A DNA stretch of 25,111 nt from a virus, in IMG/VR virus record IMGVR_UViG_3300032246_002442, positions 1 through 25,111 of that record; one strand, given 5' to 3'. The stretch's first letter is position 1, and the number at the start of each line of letters is the position of its first letter. Made by a program: the position numbers and the translations under genes. This document shows positions 1 through 6,514 of this stretch, one piece after another. The notes beneath the pieces were generated by a model, which was not told the DNA's origin, searched no databases, and saw nothing but the letters and a program-made list of their open reading frames with translations.

Positions 1-1
1 C

Positions 2-1450
2 AGGATCCTTTGCAACGGCTCGCAGACGGTCATGCCGCCGAGCCTCCACATCAGCGGGCGCCAATATACCTGGATTGAAGGGCGGAGCCCCGATGACCTG
101 CCGGTGGCCGATGCGCCGGAGTGGCTGTTGGCCATGGTGCGCCAGAACGGCCCGACTCCCAGTCACGCCGCACCGCTCACCGACGCCGAGCTGGTCACCG
201 AAGGCGGGCGCAACCAATACCTGACCAAAATGGCCGGATCGCTCCGGCGGATCGGAGCCACCGAGGCCACGATCCGGGCGGCCCTTTTGGCCGAGAACGA
301 AGCGAGGATCGAGCCGCCTTTGGAGATCGCCGAGGTCGAGGGAATCGTTCAATCGATCCGCCGCTACGAGCCCGACCCGCTCGCCACCGTCACGATGAAA
401 CTGCCAGGTGAGATTCCATCGGGTCCTGTTTCGCTTACCGATGATCCGTGGGGCGACCCGCTTCCCTGGTCCCGACTCGCCGCGATGCCCGACGACCAGC
501 GATGGATCTGGCAAGGTTTCCTCGCACGAAACCACGTGACGCTATTTTCCGCCGCACCGAAGACCGGGAAGACCACGCTAATCGCGGCGCTCCTTGGCGC
601 CCTTGGTAACGCCGATGAGTTTATCGGCCAACCAGTCAAGCGAGGCGCCAAAGTCCTTTACATCACAGAGGAACACGAGAGCCTTTGGCACGACCGGGCA
701 GCCGAAGTGGACGGAAAGGATAACGTGCACTTCTACTGCCAGAAGAACCAGGCACGAATGAACGAGGCCCAATGGATTGAGCGCCTCTCCTTCATCCGAA
801 AACGCATCGATGCCGAAGGCTATGACCTCGTGGTCTTCGACACACTCGCCAGCATCTGGGCCGCGAAGGACGAGAACGACGCCACCGGCGTACAGGCAAG
901 CCTCATGCCTCTCCGCACGCTTCCCTGTGCCGTGCTGATCGTCCACCACACCCGCAAGGCACAACATGGCGACACCGAAGACGGAAGCGCCGCCCGCGGC
1001 TCTTCGGCCCTTACCGGATTCGTGGACCTCATCCTTGAACTTAAACGATGGAAGGCCGGAGCAAGGCAGCGACTGCTTATTGCCAAAGGCCGATTCCCCT
1101 CCACGATCACACCCGAGGAATCGGTGATCGAGCGAACGCGTGACGACAAGTCCTACATCCTCATGGGCAACCGTGACGAGGTGAACCAGGCAGCCGAGAC
1201 CGAGCAGCTCCTGTCCGCCATCCCCTATGGCGAACCAGGCGCCACCGTCGAGGACATCAAGGAATTACTAAACGGCGAAGGGCCGACGCGAACCAAGTTG
1301 TTCGACCGGCTTAAAAAGCTCCACGCCGATAACGTTCTGGGCCGATCCGGCACCGGAAAAAAAGGATCTCCATTTTTGTTTTGGAGGATTAATGGCATGG
1401 GAATTGTTCCCAATGCCGTTTCTATCAAGTTTGAAAAAGACGTTTGTTAA
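2..1450 (+). CDS. Primase-polymerase / RepA-type helicase, 5'-truncated by window edge
   Basis: Replication protein that would prime and unwind phage DNA. The reading frame is open from base 2, and the residues before the first ATG (base 32) read ILCNGSQTV, followed by MPPSLHISGRQYTW. This resembles the end of a bifunctional primase-polymerase domain, so the ATG at 32 is probably internal and the true start lies left of the window. Numbering from that ATG, residues 52-113 resemble a PriCT_1 primase C-terminal domain (GGRNQYLTKMAGSLRR, PPLEIAEVEGI). Residues 155-380 form a RecA-like AAA_25/RepA ATPase, with Walker A AAPKTGKTT at 174-182, Walker B YDLVVFD at 264-270 and VLIVHHTRK at 301-309. 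Residues 390-450 look like a winged-helix tail. The stop lies just upstream of the next start. Domain calls are by eye. Confidence 0.85.
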   Translation, partial: RILCNGSQTVMPPSLHISGRQYTWIEGRSPDDLPVADAPEWLLAMVRQNGPTPSHAAPLTDAELVTEGGRNQYLTKMAGSLRRIGATEATIRAALLAENEARIEPPLEIAEVEGIVQSIRRYEPDPLATVTMKLPGEIPSGPVSLTDDPWGDPLPWSRLAAMPDDQRWIWQGFLARNHVTLFSAAPKTGKTTLIAALLGALGNADEFIGQPVKRGAKVLYITEEHESLWHDRAAEVDGKDNVHFYCQKNQARMNEAQWIERLSFIRKRIDAEGYDLVVFDTLASIWAAKDENDATGVQASLMPLRTLPCAVLIVHHTRKAQHGDTEDGSAARGSSALTGFVDLILELKRWKAGARQRLLIAKGRFPSTITPEESVIERTRDDKSYILMGNRDEVNQAAETEQLLSAIPYGEPGATVEDIKELLNGEGPTRTKLFDRLKKLHADNVLGRSGTGKKGSPFLFWRINGMGIVPNAVSIKFEKDVC

Positions 1451-1464
1451 CGGAGGTTATGTTG

Positions 1465-2076
1465 ATGATTTTGACGTTTCAGGAAAACAAGTACGGCGTA
1501 CCTGTCGGCTCCTATGTTGCGAAGTTTGTGGAGGTTCAGAATGTAACGCACCCCGAACACGGCCCGGGTCTCGAATGGGTATTCGAGGTGACAAAAGGAC
1601 CTCACGCCGGATCGAAAACCAGCCGCACCACCGGCACCGCGCCCAGCGGCAAAAACGCTTGTGGGCGTATTCTCGGCGGTGTGACCGGCGGAGCCATCAG
1701 CCCCGGCGCCCAGATCAACCTAGCCGATTATGTTGGTAAAAAATTCCTCGTAATGGTCGAGCCCAATTCCACCAACACCGGAACCCGGATCGGCACCGTG
1801 ATGCCGAATCCCGACGACAATTCCTCACCTACCAACCATCAGGCGCCACCACCTCCTCCGCGCCGCTCGAACAAACCGAACCTGCCGGTCAACACCGCCA
1901 CGGATCTCAACGCGATGATCACCGTGGACATCGGCAACGAACAGCCCAGCGTGATGACTGTGACGGAGGTGCGAGGCCTGATCGAATCGGGCAAACTTCT
2001 GGCCGCCGATGTCTATGTTCTCCAGGGCACGACCTGGGTGGCCTGGAGCGAGACGGCGGGCGGCTTGCCGTTCTAG
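1465..2076 (+). CDS. SSB-like phage protein with C-terminal GYF-like domain
   Basis: A 203-residue protein next to the replicative helicase. Residues 5-115 have the pattern PVGSYVAKFVEV, LEWVFEV, ADYVGKKFLVMVEP. This recalls small beta-barrel phage proteins (DUF669 and SSB-like) that bind single-stranded DNA. Residues 116-145 form a Pro/Asn-rich linker with six prolines in a row. Residues 150-203 resemble a GYF_2-type domain (VTEVRGLIESGKLLAADVYV, then WVAW). I prefer the ATG at 1465 because GGAGG at 1452-1456 is spaced well for it; ATG 1459 is too close to that site and TTG 1444 lies upstream of it. The SSB role is inferred from fold-like pattern and position. The GYF-like tail would be a protein-interaction module, comparable in role to the acidic tail of SSB. 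Confidence 0.55.
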   Translation: MILTFQENKYGVPVGSYVAKFVEVQNVTHPEHGPGLEWVFEVTKGPHAGSKTSRTTGTAPSGKNACGRILGGVTGGAISPGAQINLADYVGKKFLVMVEPNSTNTGTRIGTVMPNPDDNSSPTNHQAPPPPPRRSNKPNLPVNTATDLNAMITVDIGNEQPSVMTVTEVRGLIESGKLLAADVYVLQGTTWVAWSETAGGLPF

Positions 2077-2100
2077 GTAAAGGCGGGTTACTTCTTTGTC

Positions 2101-2129
2101 GGGAGCATGGAGGCTCCCATTTCTTTTTC
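2101..2129 (+). terminator. Candidate weak terminator or attenuator
   Basis: GGGAGC (2101-2106), a six-base loop and GCTCCC (2113-2118) form a 6-bp stem followed by ATTTCTTTTTC. It sits in the 65-base gap between the SSB-like gene and the next gene. The stem is short and the T tract is interrupted, so it may only attenuate read-through. Confidence 0.4.
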
Positions 2130-2141
2130 AGGAGGCTCATC

Positions 2142-2561
2142 GTGGGATCATGGCGTGATCAGGATCAATCGATTCGGAACTACTACTACCAGCAACGCAA
2201 GGCTAACGAGCGAATCCAGAAGCGGGAGGCGGCCCTGCCACCGATCGGCGCGACCGATCCCGAATCCGGCAAGCTGATCGTAGGCTACCGGAGCCGTGCG
2301 GGAAGACTCGGTAAATATTTGCTTTTGAGTGAGAGGGCCGTTGTCTATGGGAACGAGAAGATCACCTTCGTCACGCTCGGATTCATCGGCGGACGCACCA
2401 TGGCCGACGGACGTGACGGCTTTGATGTTCGAGGCGAATCTATCTATCGCTCGGAGGAGGATGCGGAAAATGCTGAAAGCCTTCTGCAAAAAGCAGAAAA
2501 CAACCAGAAAGATTCTAAAATTCCTGAAATCTCAAAAGGTGACGAGGGAATAAAAGAATAG
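2142..2561 (+). CDS. Hypothetical protein
   Basis: A 139-residue protein I do not recognise. The start is GTG, supported by AGGAGG at 2130-2135 about six bases upstream; no in-frame ATG fits this site. The N-terminal 35 residues are charged and Arg/Gln/Tyr-rich (IRNYYYQQRKANERIQKREA), probably helical. The middle (about 45-95) has beta-like stretches (GKLIVGYRSRAGRLGKYLLL, EKITFVTLGFIGG). The C-terminus is acidic and Lys-rich with likely helices. There is no signal peptide or membrane segment. Its place between replication genes and the clamp operon suggests an early accessory role, but function is unknown. Confidence 0.7.
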   Translation: MGSWRDQDQSIRNYYYQQRKANERIQKREAALPPIGATDPESGKLIVGYRSRAGRLGKYLLLSERAVVYGNEKITFVTLGFIGGRTMADGRDGFDVRGESIYRSEEDAENAESLLQKAENNQKDSKIPEISKGDEGIKE

Positions 2562-2732
2562 ACGCGAGCCAACTCGCGCGCGGCTATGGCGCTTGTTTTT
2601 TCACTTTTGGGGCGCCGCCAGGGGTAGGGGTGAATAACTCCTTCTGCACACCAACGCCACCACATCGGGACCGGGCGGGTCCCGAGCTTCTGGCACACCG
2701 CGCGCGAGGTTTCTTTTTAAGGAGCGAATTGA
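2562..2732 (+). promoter_or_regulatory. Hairpin-rich leader of the clamp/sigma operon
   Basis: A 171-base gap without a supported gene. It holds a CGCGAG/CTCGCG 6-bp hairpin (2563-2578) and a strong 8-bp hairpin, TCGGGACC (2665-2672) and GGTCCCGA (2678-2685), with a five-base loop. Neither is directly followed by a T tract. The strong hairpin ends 47 bases before the clamp ATG, and AAGGAG lies just before that ATG. Read as an untranslated leader with possible RNA-level control. No clear sigma-70 promoter was seen. Confidence 0.4.
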
Positions 2733-3782
2733 ATGAGATTTGAGCCAGCGAAGATATTGCCAATGGTGGCCGCCTGTGCGGCAATCGCCGAAAAATCGAT
2801 GAAAGCCAAGGTTGTTGCCGTGCAGGGTAGCGCCGAGCTTTTCGGCGCAACCGATCAGGAGACGACGCTCCTTACTGCGGGCTTCGACCTGACGCAGGAT
2901 TGGGTGCTCGTCCCGGCCTCGAAGCTTTTGAGCGCGCTCAAATCGATTGGCAGCACCGAGGCAGATTGGGAGCTGTTGCCCGAGTCGGTCGTGATCACGG
3001 CAAAGGGTTTGCGGTACAGCCTGCCGCTTATGCCCAAGGGAGATTTCCCGCCGCTTAACGCTTTGGCCGGGGAGAATCCGGAATCCAGGAAAAGCTACCT
3101 GGTACAAGCCGCGCCGCTGATCGAGGCGGTCGAAACGGTGGCGCCGTGCGCGGCGTCGCAGGCCGCCAGATATACGATGACCGGGATTTCCCTGGAACAT
3201 GGCAAGGCGATTGCGACCGACGGGCGTAGGCTCGCCGTTGCCGATTATCCGATTGAAGGCGAGGACAAATTCTCCGCGGTGATTCCGGGGAAGCTTGGCC
3301 CGATTCTACGGAGCCTGTTTGGCGAGGCCGAATCCCTGACGCTTTCCGTTGGGACAAACAAGGTTCATTTCTTCGGGCCCGAGGCGATCCTGTCCACAGC
3401 CCAGATCGAGGGAAAGTTCCCCGACTGGTCCGCCATCATGCCCAGGATCATCGCGCACAAGATTACAACCAGCACGGCGGACCTGGTCGAGGCGATCCAG
3501 CGGGTTTCCTTTATGGCAGACGCTTTGGATAAAAAAGTGAGATTGAAACTGGAGCCGGGCCAACTCACCGCCACCGCCAAAACAACCGACGGCGAGGCCT
3601 TCGCTTCCATGGATTTCGCCTGGGACGACAAGCCGATCGAGATCGCCCTTAACGCCGCGTATCTGCTTCCGATGCTCAAATCAATTAAGGCCGAAGCCTT
3701 CACGCTGGGCATCAACGACCCAGGCAAACCGATCATCTTACAGGCCGAGGGATTCCAAGGTCTGCTGATGCCAATGTCGTAA
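2733..3782 (+). CDS. dnaN: DNA polymerase III beta sliding clamp (phage-encoded)
   Basis: Ring-shaped processivity clamp that tethers polymerases and other partners to DNA. The 349-residue length is close to the usual ~366 of bacterial beta, with three repeated domains of about 115 residues. Family signatures are visible: the mid-protein RYTMTGISLEHGKAIATDGR followed by RLAV, EGKFPDWSAIMP in domain 2, and ADLVEAIQRVSFMAD in domain 3. The C-terminus PMS matches the start of the conserved PMR/PMRL end but stops short of it. The start ATG follows TTAAGGAGCG at good spacing. It leads an operon of overlapping genes that includes two sigma-like proteins. A phage-owned clamp may serve replication and possibly, as in T4 gp45, late transcription; the second role is inference. 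Confidence 0.93.
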   Translation: MRFEPAKILPMVAACAAIAEKSMKAKVVAVQGSAELFGATDQETTLLTAGFDLTQDWVLVPASKLLSALKSIGSTEADWELLPESVVITAKGLRYSLPLMPKGDFPPLNALAGENPESRKSYLVQAAPLIEAVETVAPCAASQAARYTMTGISLEHGKAIATDGRRLAVADYPIEGEDKFSAVIPGKLGPILRSLFGEAESLTLSVGTNKVHFFGPEAILSTAQIEGKFPDWSAIMPRIIAHKITTSTADLVEAIQRVSFMADALDKKVRLKLEPGQLTATAKTTDGEAFASMDFAWDDKPIEIALNAAYLLPMLKSIKAEAFTLGINDPGKPIILQAEGFQGLLMPMS

Positions 3783-3850
3783 TGAGCATTCTTTTAATCG
3801 CCGTTACCTGTTGGGCCTGTTGCTGGCTGTTCGAGGAATTGGATGCCTGA
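3782..3850 (+). CDS. Possible 22-residue hydrophobic peptide
   Basis: A very short ORF whose ATG overlaps the clamp stop codon (TAATG at 3780-3784). Its TGA (3848-3850) overlaps the start of the next gene by eight bases. The product begins MSILLIAVTCWACCWLF and is hydrophobic with three cysteines, consistent with a single membrane-crossing segment. Its own Shine-Dalgarno site is weak, so it could only be made by translational coupling to the clamp. It may equally be a bridge that carries ribosomes to the next start, without a functional product. Confidence 0.35.
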   Translation: MSILLIAVTCWACCWLFEELDA

Positions 3851-4229
3851 TCTCGAAATCGTTCCCGCTCTCGGTCCCGGGGAAACCGGGCCGATCCTGA
3901 AACGCTTCGCCCGCGTTACGAATGGTCCATGGGCGATTGGCAGAGAAGATGGAGACCCGGGTGTCTACATCTTTCCCGAAGCCAATCCTGGTCAACCAAT
4001 CGCCTTTGTTTTTGATTCCGTGGCCAGAAATGCGAAATTTCTTGTGAACGCTTACGAGGATCAACGGCGATTACTCGCATCCGTTTTGCGCTACAAGGCA
4101 GCGTTTGCAACTTTGTCCAAACAGATTCGCGAGTCCGCACGCAGCGATGATGGAGAGGGCGAGCGAGGTTTCCTGGTCAAGGTTCCCGAGGCGCTGCTGT
4201 TTCAGATTGAGGAGTTTGGGAAATTATGA
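3843..4229 (+). CDS. Hypothetical protein in clamp/sigma operon
   Basis: A 128-residue soluble protein I do not recognise. The start ATG follows GAGGAATTG. The first ~60 residues look beta-rich (GPWAIGREDGDPGVYIF, PIAFVFDSV). Residues 62-110 look helical (KFLVNAYEDQRRLLASVLRY, FATLSKQIRESARS). There are no recognisable catalytic motifs. Its TGA overlaps the ATG of the downstream sigma factor (ATGA), so the two are translationally coupled and likely made together. Confidence 0.7.
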   Translation: MPDLEIVPALGPGETGPILKRFARVTNGPWAIGREDGDPGVYIFPEANPGQPIAFVFDSVARNAKFLVNAYEDQRRLLASVLRYKAAFATLSKQIRESARSDDGEGERGFLVKVPEALLFQIEEFGKL

Positions 4230-4831
4230 GTAAGGATATCTTTTTGCACCGGCAAAAGAAACAAGAGAAGAAATGCGAACCTCTGACGCCAGAACAGGCG
4301 CAGCTCGTCGCCGACAATGTGAAACTGGTGCCGTATCTGGTGGCGAAATTTAGCTCCGTGTTTCTGACCCACGAAGACGCGGTGGCTGAATGCAACTTTA
4401 TCCTGTGCCGGGTGGCTAAGGTTTATCGAGCCGAAACCGGATGGAAATTTTCCACAATTATGGCCGTTTCGTGGCGTCGGTACCTAGGCCGGATTTCCGC
4501 GGTCTATTCGGCAAAAAAAAATGGCTACCGAAATACGGGCGCATGGAGACAGACCAAAAACGATGAAGGAGAGGACCGGGATGAAGACATCGCCATGATC
4601 AATGATCCAACCAGGGCGCTCGAGCTGAGGGAAGAGCTGGAGATTCTGAAGCGGTTATTCCGCGGGCTTCCGCCGCGACACCGGCGGGTCCTAAAACTCC
4701 GTTACCAGGGTCACACACTTCAGGCAATTGGAGATCGGCTGAAGATTACGAGGGAGCGGGTTCGGCAAATTGAAGACAAGGCAAAGCAGGCACTAGCTTT
4801 GAGGTACCAGGCGATGACGAGGCAATCATGA
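4226..4831 (+). CDS. RNA polymerase sigma-70 family factor (regions 2 and 4)
   Basis: A 201-residue sigma-like protein that would redirect host RNA polymerase. Region 2-like helices span about residues 30-95 (NVKLVPYLVAKF, HEDAVAECNFILCRVAKVYR, GWKFSTIMAVSWRRYL). A charged linker follows (105-128). Region 4 spans about 142-195 (LPPRHRRVLKLRYQGHTLQA, RLKITRERVRQIEDKAKQAL) and has the classic helix-turn-helix for -35 recognition. Region 3 is missing or minimal, as in ECF-like and phage sigmas. It overlaps both neighbours by four bases (ATGA). Placed upstream of the late genes, it is a good candidate for a middle or late transcription switch. The sigma-family call is strong; the regulatory target is inference. 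Confidence 0.85.
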   Translation: MSKDIFLHRQKKQEKKCEPLTPEQAQLVADNVKLVPYLVAKFSSVFLTHEDAVAECNFILCRVAKVYRAETGWKFSTIMAVSWRRYLGRISAVYSAKKNGYRNTGAWRQTKNDEGEDRDEDIAMINDPTRALELREELEILKRLFRGLPPRHRRVLKLRYQGHTLQAIGDRLKITRERVRQIEDKAKQALALRYQAMTRQS

Positions 4832-5097
4832 CGCTAACCCTCCCACAGATTCAGAAACTTTTGGACGATCACAAGTGCGGTGTGCTGGTTTTCCCGTACC
4901 ACGGGATCGAACGGCTAAGCGCCCGGCACGCGGCGGCCAAACTGGGCTTTGAGCTGATCGCGGCGAGGCAGCGGATTACCAGACTTGAAGGAGCCATCAA
5001 GGCGCACAAGGCGAAGATGGCATCGCCCAATTACGCGGCGTGTCTGGACGATAACGCGGATTTATGGGAGATGGTCAACGATGATCGACTGGAGTGA
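4828..5097 (+). CDS. Small hypothetical protein, coiled-coil C-terminus
   Basis: An 89-residue protein whose ATG overlaps the sigma stop codon (ATGA). The N-terminal half contains LTLPQIQKLLDDHKCGVLVF. Residues 38-65 are helical and basic (AARQRITRLEGAIKAHKAK) and may form a short coiled coil. Function is not recognised. Its last codons overlap the start of the next gene by 17 bases, in keeping with the compact operon. Confidence 0.65.
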   Translation: MTLTLPQIQKLLDDHKCGVLVFPYHGIERLSARHAAAKLGFELIAARQRITRLEGAIKAHKAKMASPNYAACLDDNADLWEMVNDDRLE

Positions 5098-5401
5098 TGG
5101 CCTCGCCGTTATGGTTCGGCTCGCTGGTTTGCCCGAGCCCGTGCGCGAGTACCGGTTTCACTCCAAGCGAAAGTGGAGGATCGATCTGGCATGGCCTGAT
5201 CACAAACTTGCGGTCGAGGTAGAAGGCGGGGTCTGGAGCCGCGGTCGTCATGTGCGCCCCAAGGGTTTTCTGGGAGATCTGGAGAAGTATAATACCATAA
5301 ATCTAATGGGCTGGTCACTATTGCGCGTCACGCCAAAACAGGTCAGGACCGGTGAAGCGCTTACGCTGATCGAATTGTGGTTCAAAAAAGGAGCGAGCTG
5401 A
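5081..5401 (+). CDS. PD-(D/E)XK-type endonuclease domain protein
   Basis: A 106-residue nuclease-like protein. The core WRIDLAWPDHKLAVEVEGG (about residues 27-45) has the Asp followed by Glu-x-Glu arrangement of the PD-(D/E)XK fold. WSRGRHVRPKGFLGDLEKYN and GWSLLRVTP follow, a pattern seen in the DUF559/VSR-like single-domain endonucleases common in phages. I chose ATG 5081, preceded by GGGAG at 5066-5070. The frame is open further left to 4985, but that start would nest almost the whole upstream gene. Its stop overlaps the next ATG (TGATG). Likely roles are recombination or repair, or host DNA degradation; which one cannot be told from sequence. Confidence 0.75.
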   Translation: MIDWSDGLAVMVRLAGLPEPVREYRFHSKRKWRIDLAWPDHKLAVEVEGGVWSRGRHVRPKGFLGDLEKYNTINLMGWSLLRVTPKQVRTGEALTLIELWFKKGAS

Positions 5402-5886
5402 TGGCGCAACTAACACTTTTTGATATCCCTGAAGAGCCTGTCAAGCTCTCACGCCACATAGTCTGGCGGCGCCGCGTTGCCCGCATCATCCAGACCCAGG
5501 ATGACGGGCCTTTATTCTTTCGACGGGCGAGAGGCAGCGTCCTTACCGCCGAGGAACAGTCGTATCTTGAGGCGTACATTCCTTTGATTAAAGCAACCGC
5601 GCGACGGGCGCACCTGCGCGGGATTCGCATTGACGATTTGGAAGGCGAGCTGCTGGCATACGCCGCGCACATCATGCCCCAATTTGACCCGACCCGCGCC
5701 AAGCTGGGCTCGCTGCTTAGGGTGGCGCTCTCGAACAAGATCAAGAACATGATTCGCGATAGTGCCAAGAAGATTCGATACCGCACGGACCAGGGAGAAC
5801 GACTAGCGGAAATCGCGAGCGAGGACACGGCTGCCATTGACGCGGTCGATGAGCTGGATGAATTGGAAGCATGGGCGGCGGTGTAA
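5401..5886 (+). CDS. Region-2-only sigma-like protein with N-terminal clamp-binding motif
   Basis: A 161-residue protein whose start overlaps the nuclease stop and is preceded by AAAGGAGCGAGCTG. Residues 48-125 resemble sigma region 2: YLEAYIPLIKATARRAHLRG, IDDLEGELLAYAAHIMPQFD, then GSLLRVALSNKIKNMIRDS. No region 4 helix-turn-helix follows; the C-terminus is an acidic tail (DAVDELDELEAWAAV). The N-terminus MAQLTLFDIPEE contains QLTLF at residues 3-7, close to the bacterial beta-clamp binding pentapeptide QL[S/D]LF. The same operon encodes a clamp. The arrangement mirrors T4 gp55, a sigma without region 4 that binds the gp45 clamp for late transcription. The sigma resemblance is moderate and the clamp link is inferred from the motif. 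Confidence 0.65.
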   Translation: MAQLTLFDIPEEPVKLSRHIVWRRRVARIIQTQDDGPLFFRRARGSVLTAEEQSYLEAYIPLIKATARRAHLRGIRIDDLEGELLAYAAHIMPQFDPTRAKLGSLLRVALSNKIKNMIRDSAKKIRYRTDQGERLAEIASEDTAAIDAVDELDELEAWAAV

Positions 5887-5921
5887 CTCAAAAGAGAGCG
5901 CAACCGGCGCTGGCCTGTTTG

Positions 5922-5945
5922 GCAACATGTGATATCACATGTTGC
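5922..5945. promoter_or_regulatory. Perfect 24-bp palindrome, candidate operator upstream of late genes
   Basis: The half site GCAACATGTGAT is followed immediately by its exact reverse complement. There is no loop and no downstream T tract, which argues against a terminator. It lies in the 177-base spacer between the early/regulatory operon and the terminase genes, 118 bases before the TerS start. It is best read as a binding site for a dimeric regulator. AT-rich TAGCTATAGG further downstream (near 5966) could be a -10-like element, but this is weak. Confidence 0.6.
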
Positions 5946-6063
5946 GCTAAGCCCAGCGGGAGTTAGCTATAGGTAGAGGGGGCCATGGCGTGTCAGATTT
6001 GGCTGACCGACTTGGACCCATCGCGTGTTTTTGTGTGGCTTTTTGTGGAAAAAGGGCAAGCTT

Positions 6064-6495
6064 ATGAAGCGCGGGCGCCGCGTGTCACCGAAAACAGACG
6101 GAGCTCCGCTCCCGAGATCCTCGCCGCTGTTGTCGTCAGACGAAAATGTGTGCCTTGGTATCCTTGTTGCCGACCTTGACCGTACAGGGTGGGCTCAAGC
6201 CTGCGATCTTCAGGCCGTTTTGCTGGCGGCTCGCCGGATGGCCAGGGCTCAACAAATGGCCGCGCTGGTCAAGGCGTTGCCGAAGCTGACGGTTATCGGA
6301 GGTAATGGGCAGGAAATGTTACATCCGTTTATCGGTGAATGCCGGGCTGCTGAGCGCGATTTGGCGGATTCGCTTAGGGTGTTCAATCTCACACCTGGCG
6401 CTCGCAAATCTGCCCGAGGCGTGGCCCGCGAGGTCAAGCAGGCCATCGAGACCGACGACCCGCAAAAGGATAAGATCCTAAGGCTACTGGGCTGA
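6064..6495 (+). CDS. Terminase small subunit (P27-like)
   Basis: DNA-recognition subunit of the packaging motor. The 143 residues begin MKRGRRVSPKTDG, like many P27-family small terminases. Helices follow (LDRTGWAQACDLQAVLLAAR, ALVKALPKLTVIGGNGQEM, then a block centred on HPFIGECRAAERDL), and the family-like motif LRVFNLTPGARKSA lies near residues 110-123. I chose ATG 6064, behind AAAGGGCAAGCTT. An ATG at 6025 would add 13 hydrophobic residues that do not fit the family. It sits 19 bases upstream of TerL, the canonical order. As first gene of the late operon it is the probable target of the palindrome-containing spacer. Confidence 0.8.
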   Translation: MKRGRRVSPKTDGAPLPRSSPLLSSDENVCLGILVADLDRTGWAQACDLQAVLLAARRMARAQQMAALVKALPKLTVIGGNGQEMLHPFIGECRAAERDLADSLRVFNLTPGARKSARGVAREVKQAIETDDPQKDKILRLLG

Positions 6496-6514
6496 TCCGG
6501 GGTAGCTCCTCCGC

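Noticed and set aside
2601-3200. 199-codon - strand frame over the clamp leader and 5' end
   Set aside because: Mostly antisense to the clamp gene, Arg-rich, and no ribosome site; the leader hairpins explain the region better.
4985-5401. Longer version of the PD-(D/E)XK gene
   Set aside because: The extra 32 residues are Arg-rich and overlap the previous gene; ATG 5081 has a better ribosome site.
5922-5945. Reading the palindrome as a terminator
   Set aside because: A stem without loop and without T tract; a DNA-level site is more likely.
5985-6179. 64-codon + strand ORF upstream of TerS
   Set aside because: It overlaps TerS out of frame, its purine tract is too close to the ATG, and the product looks like a frame shadow.
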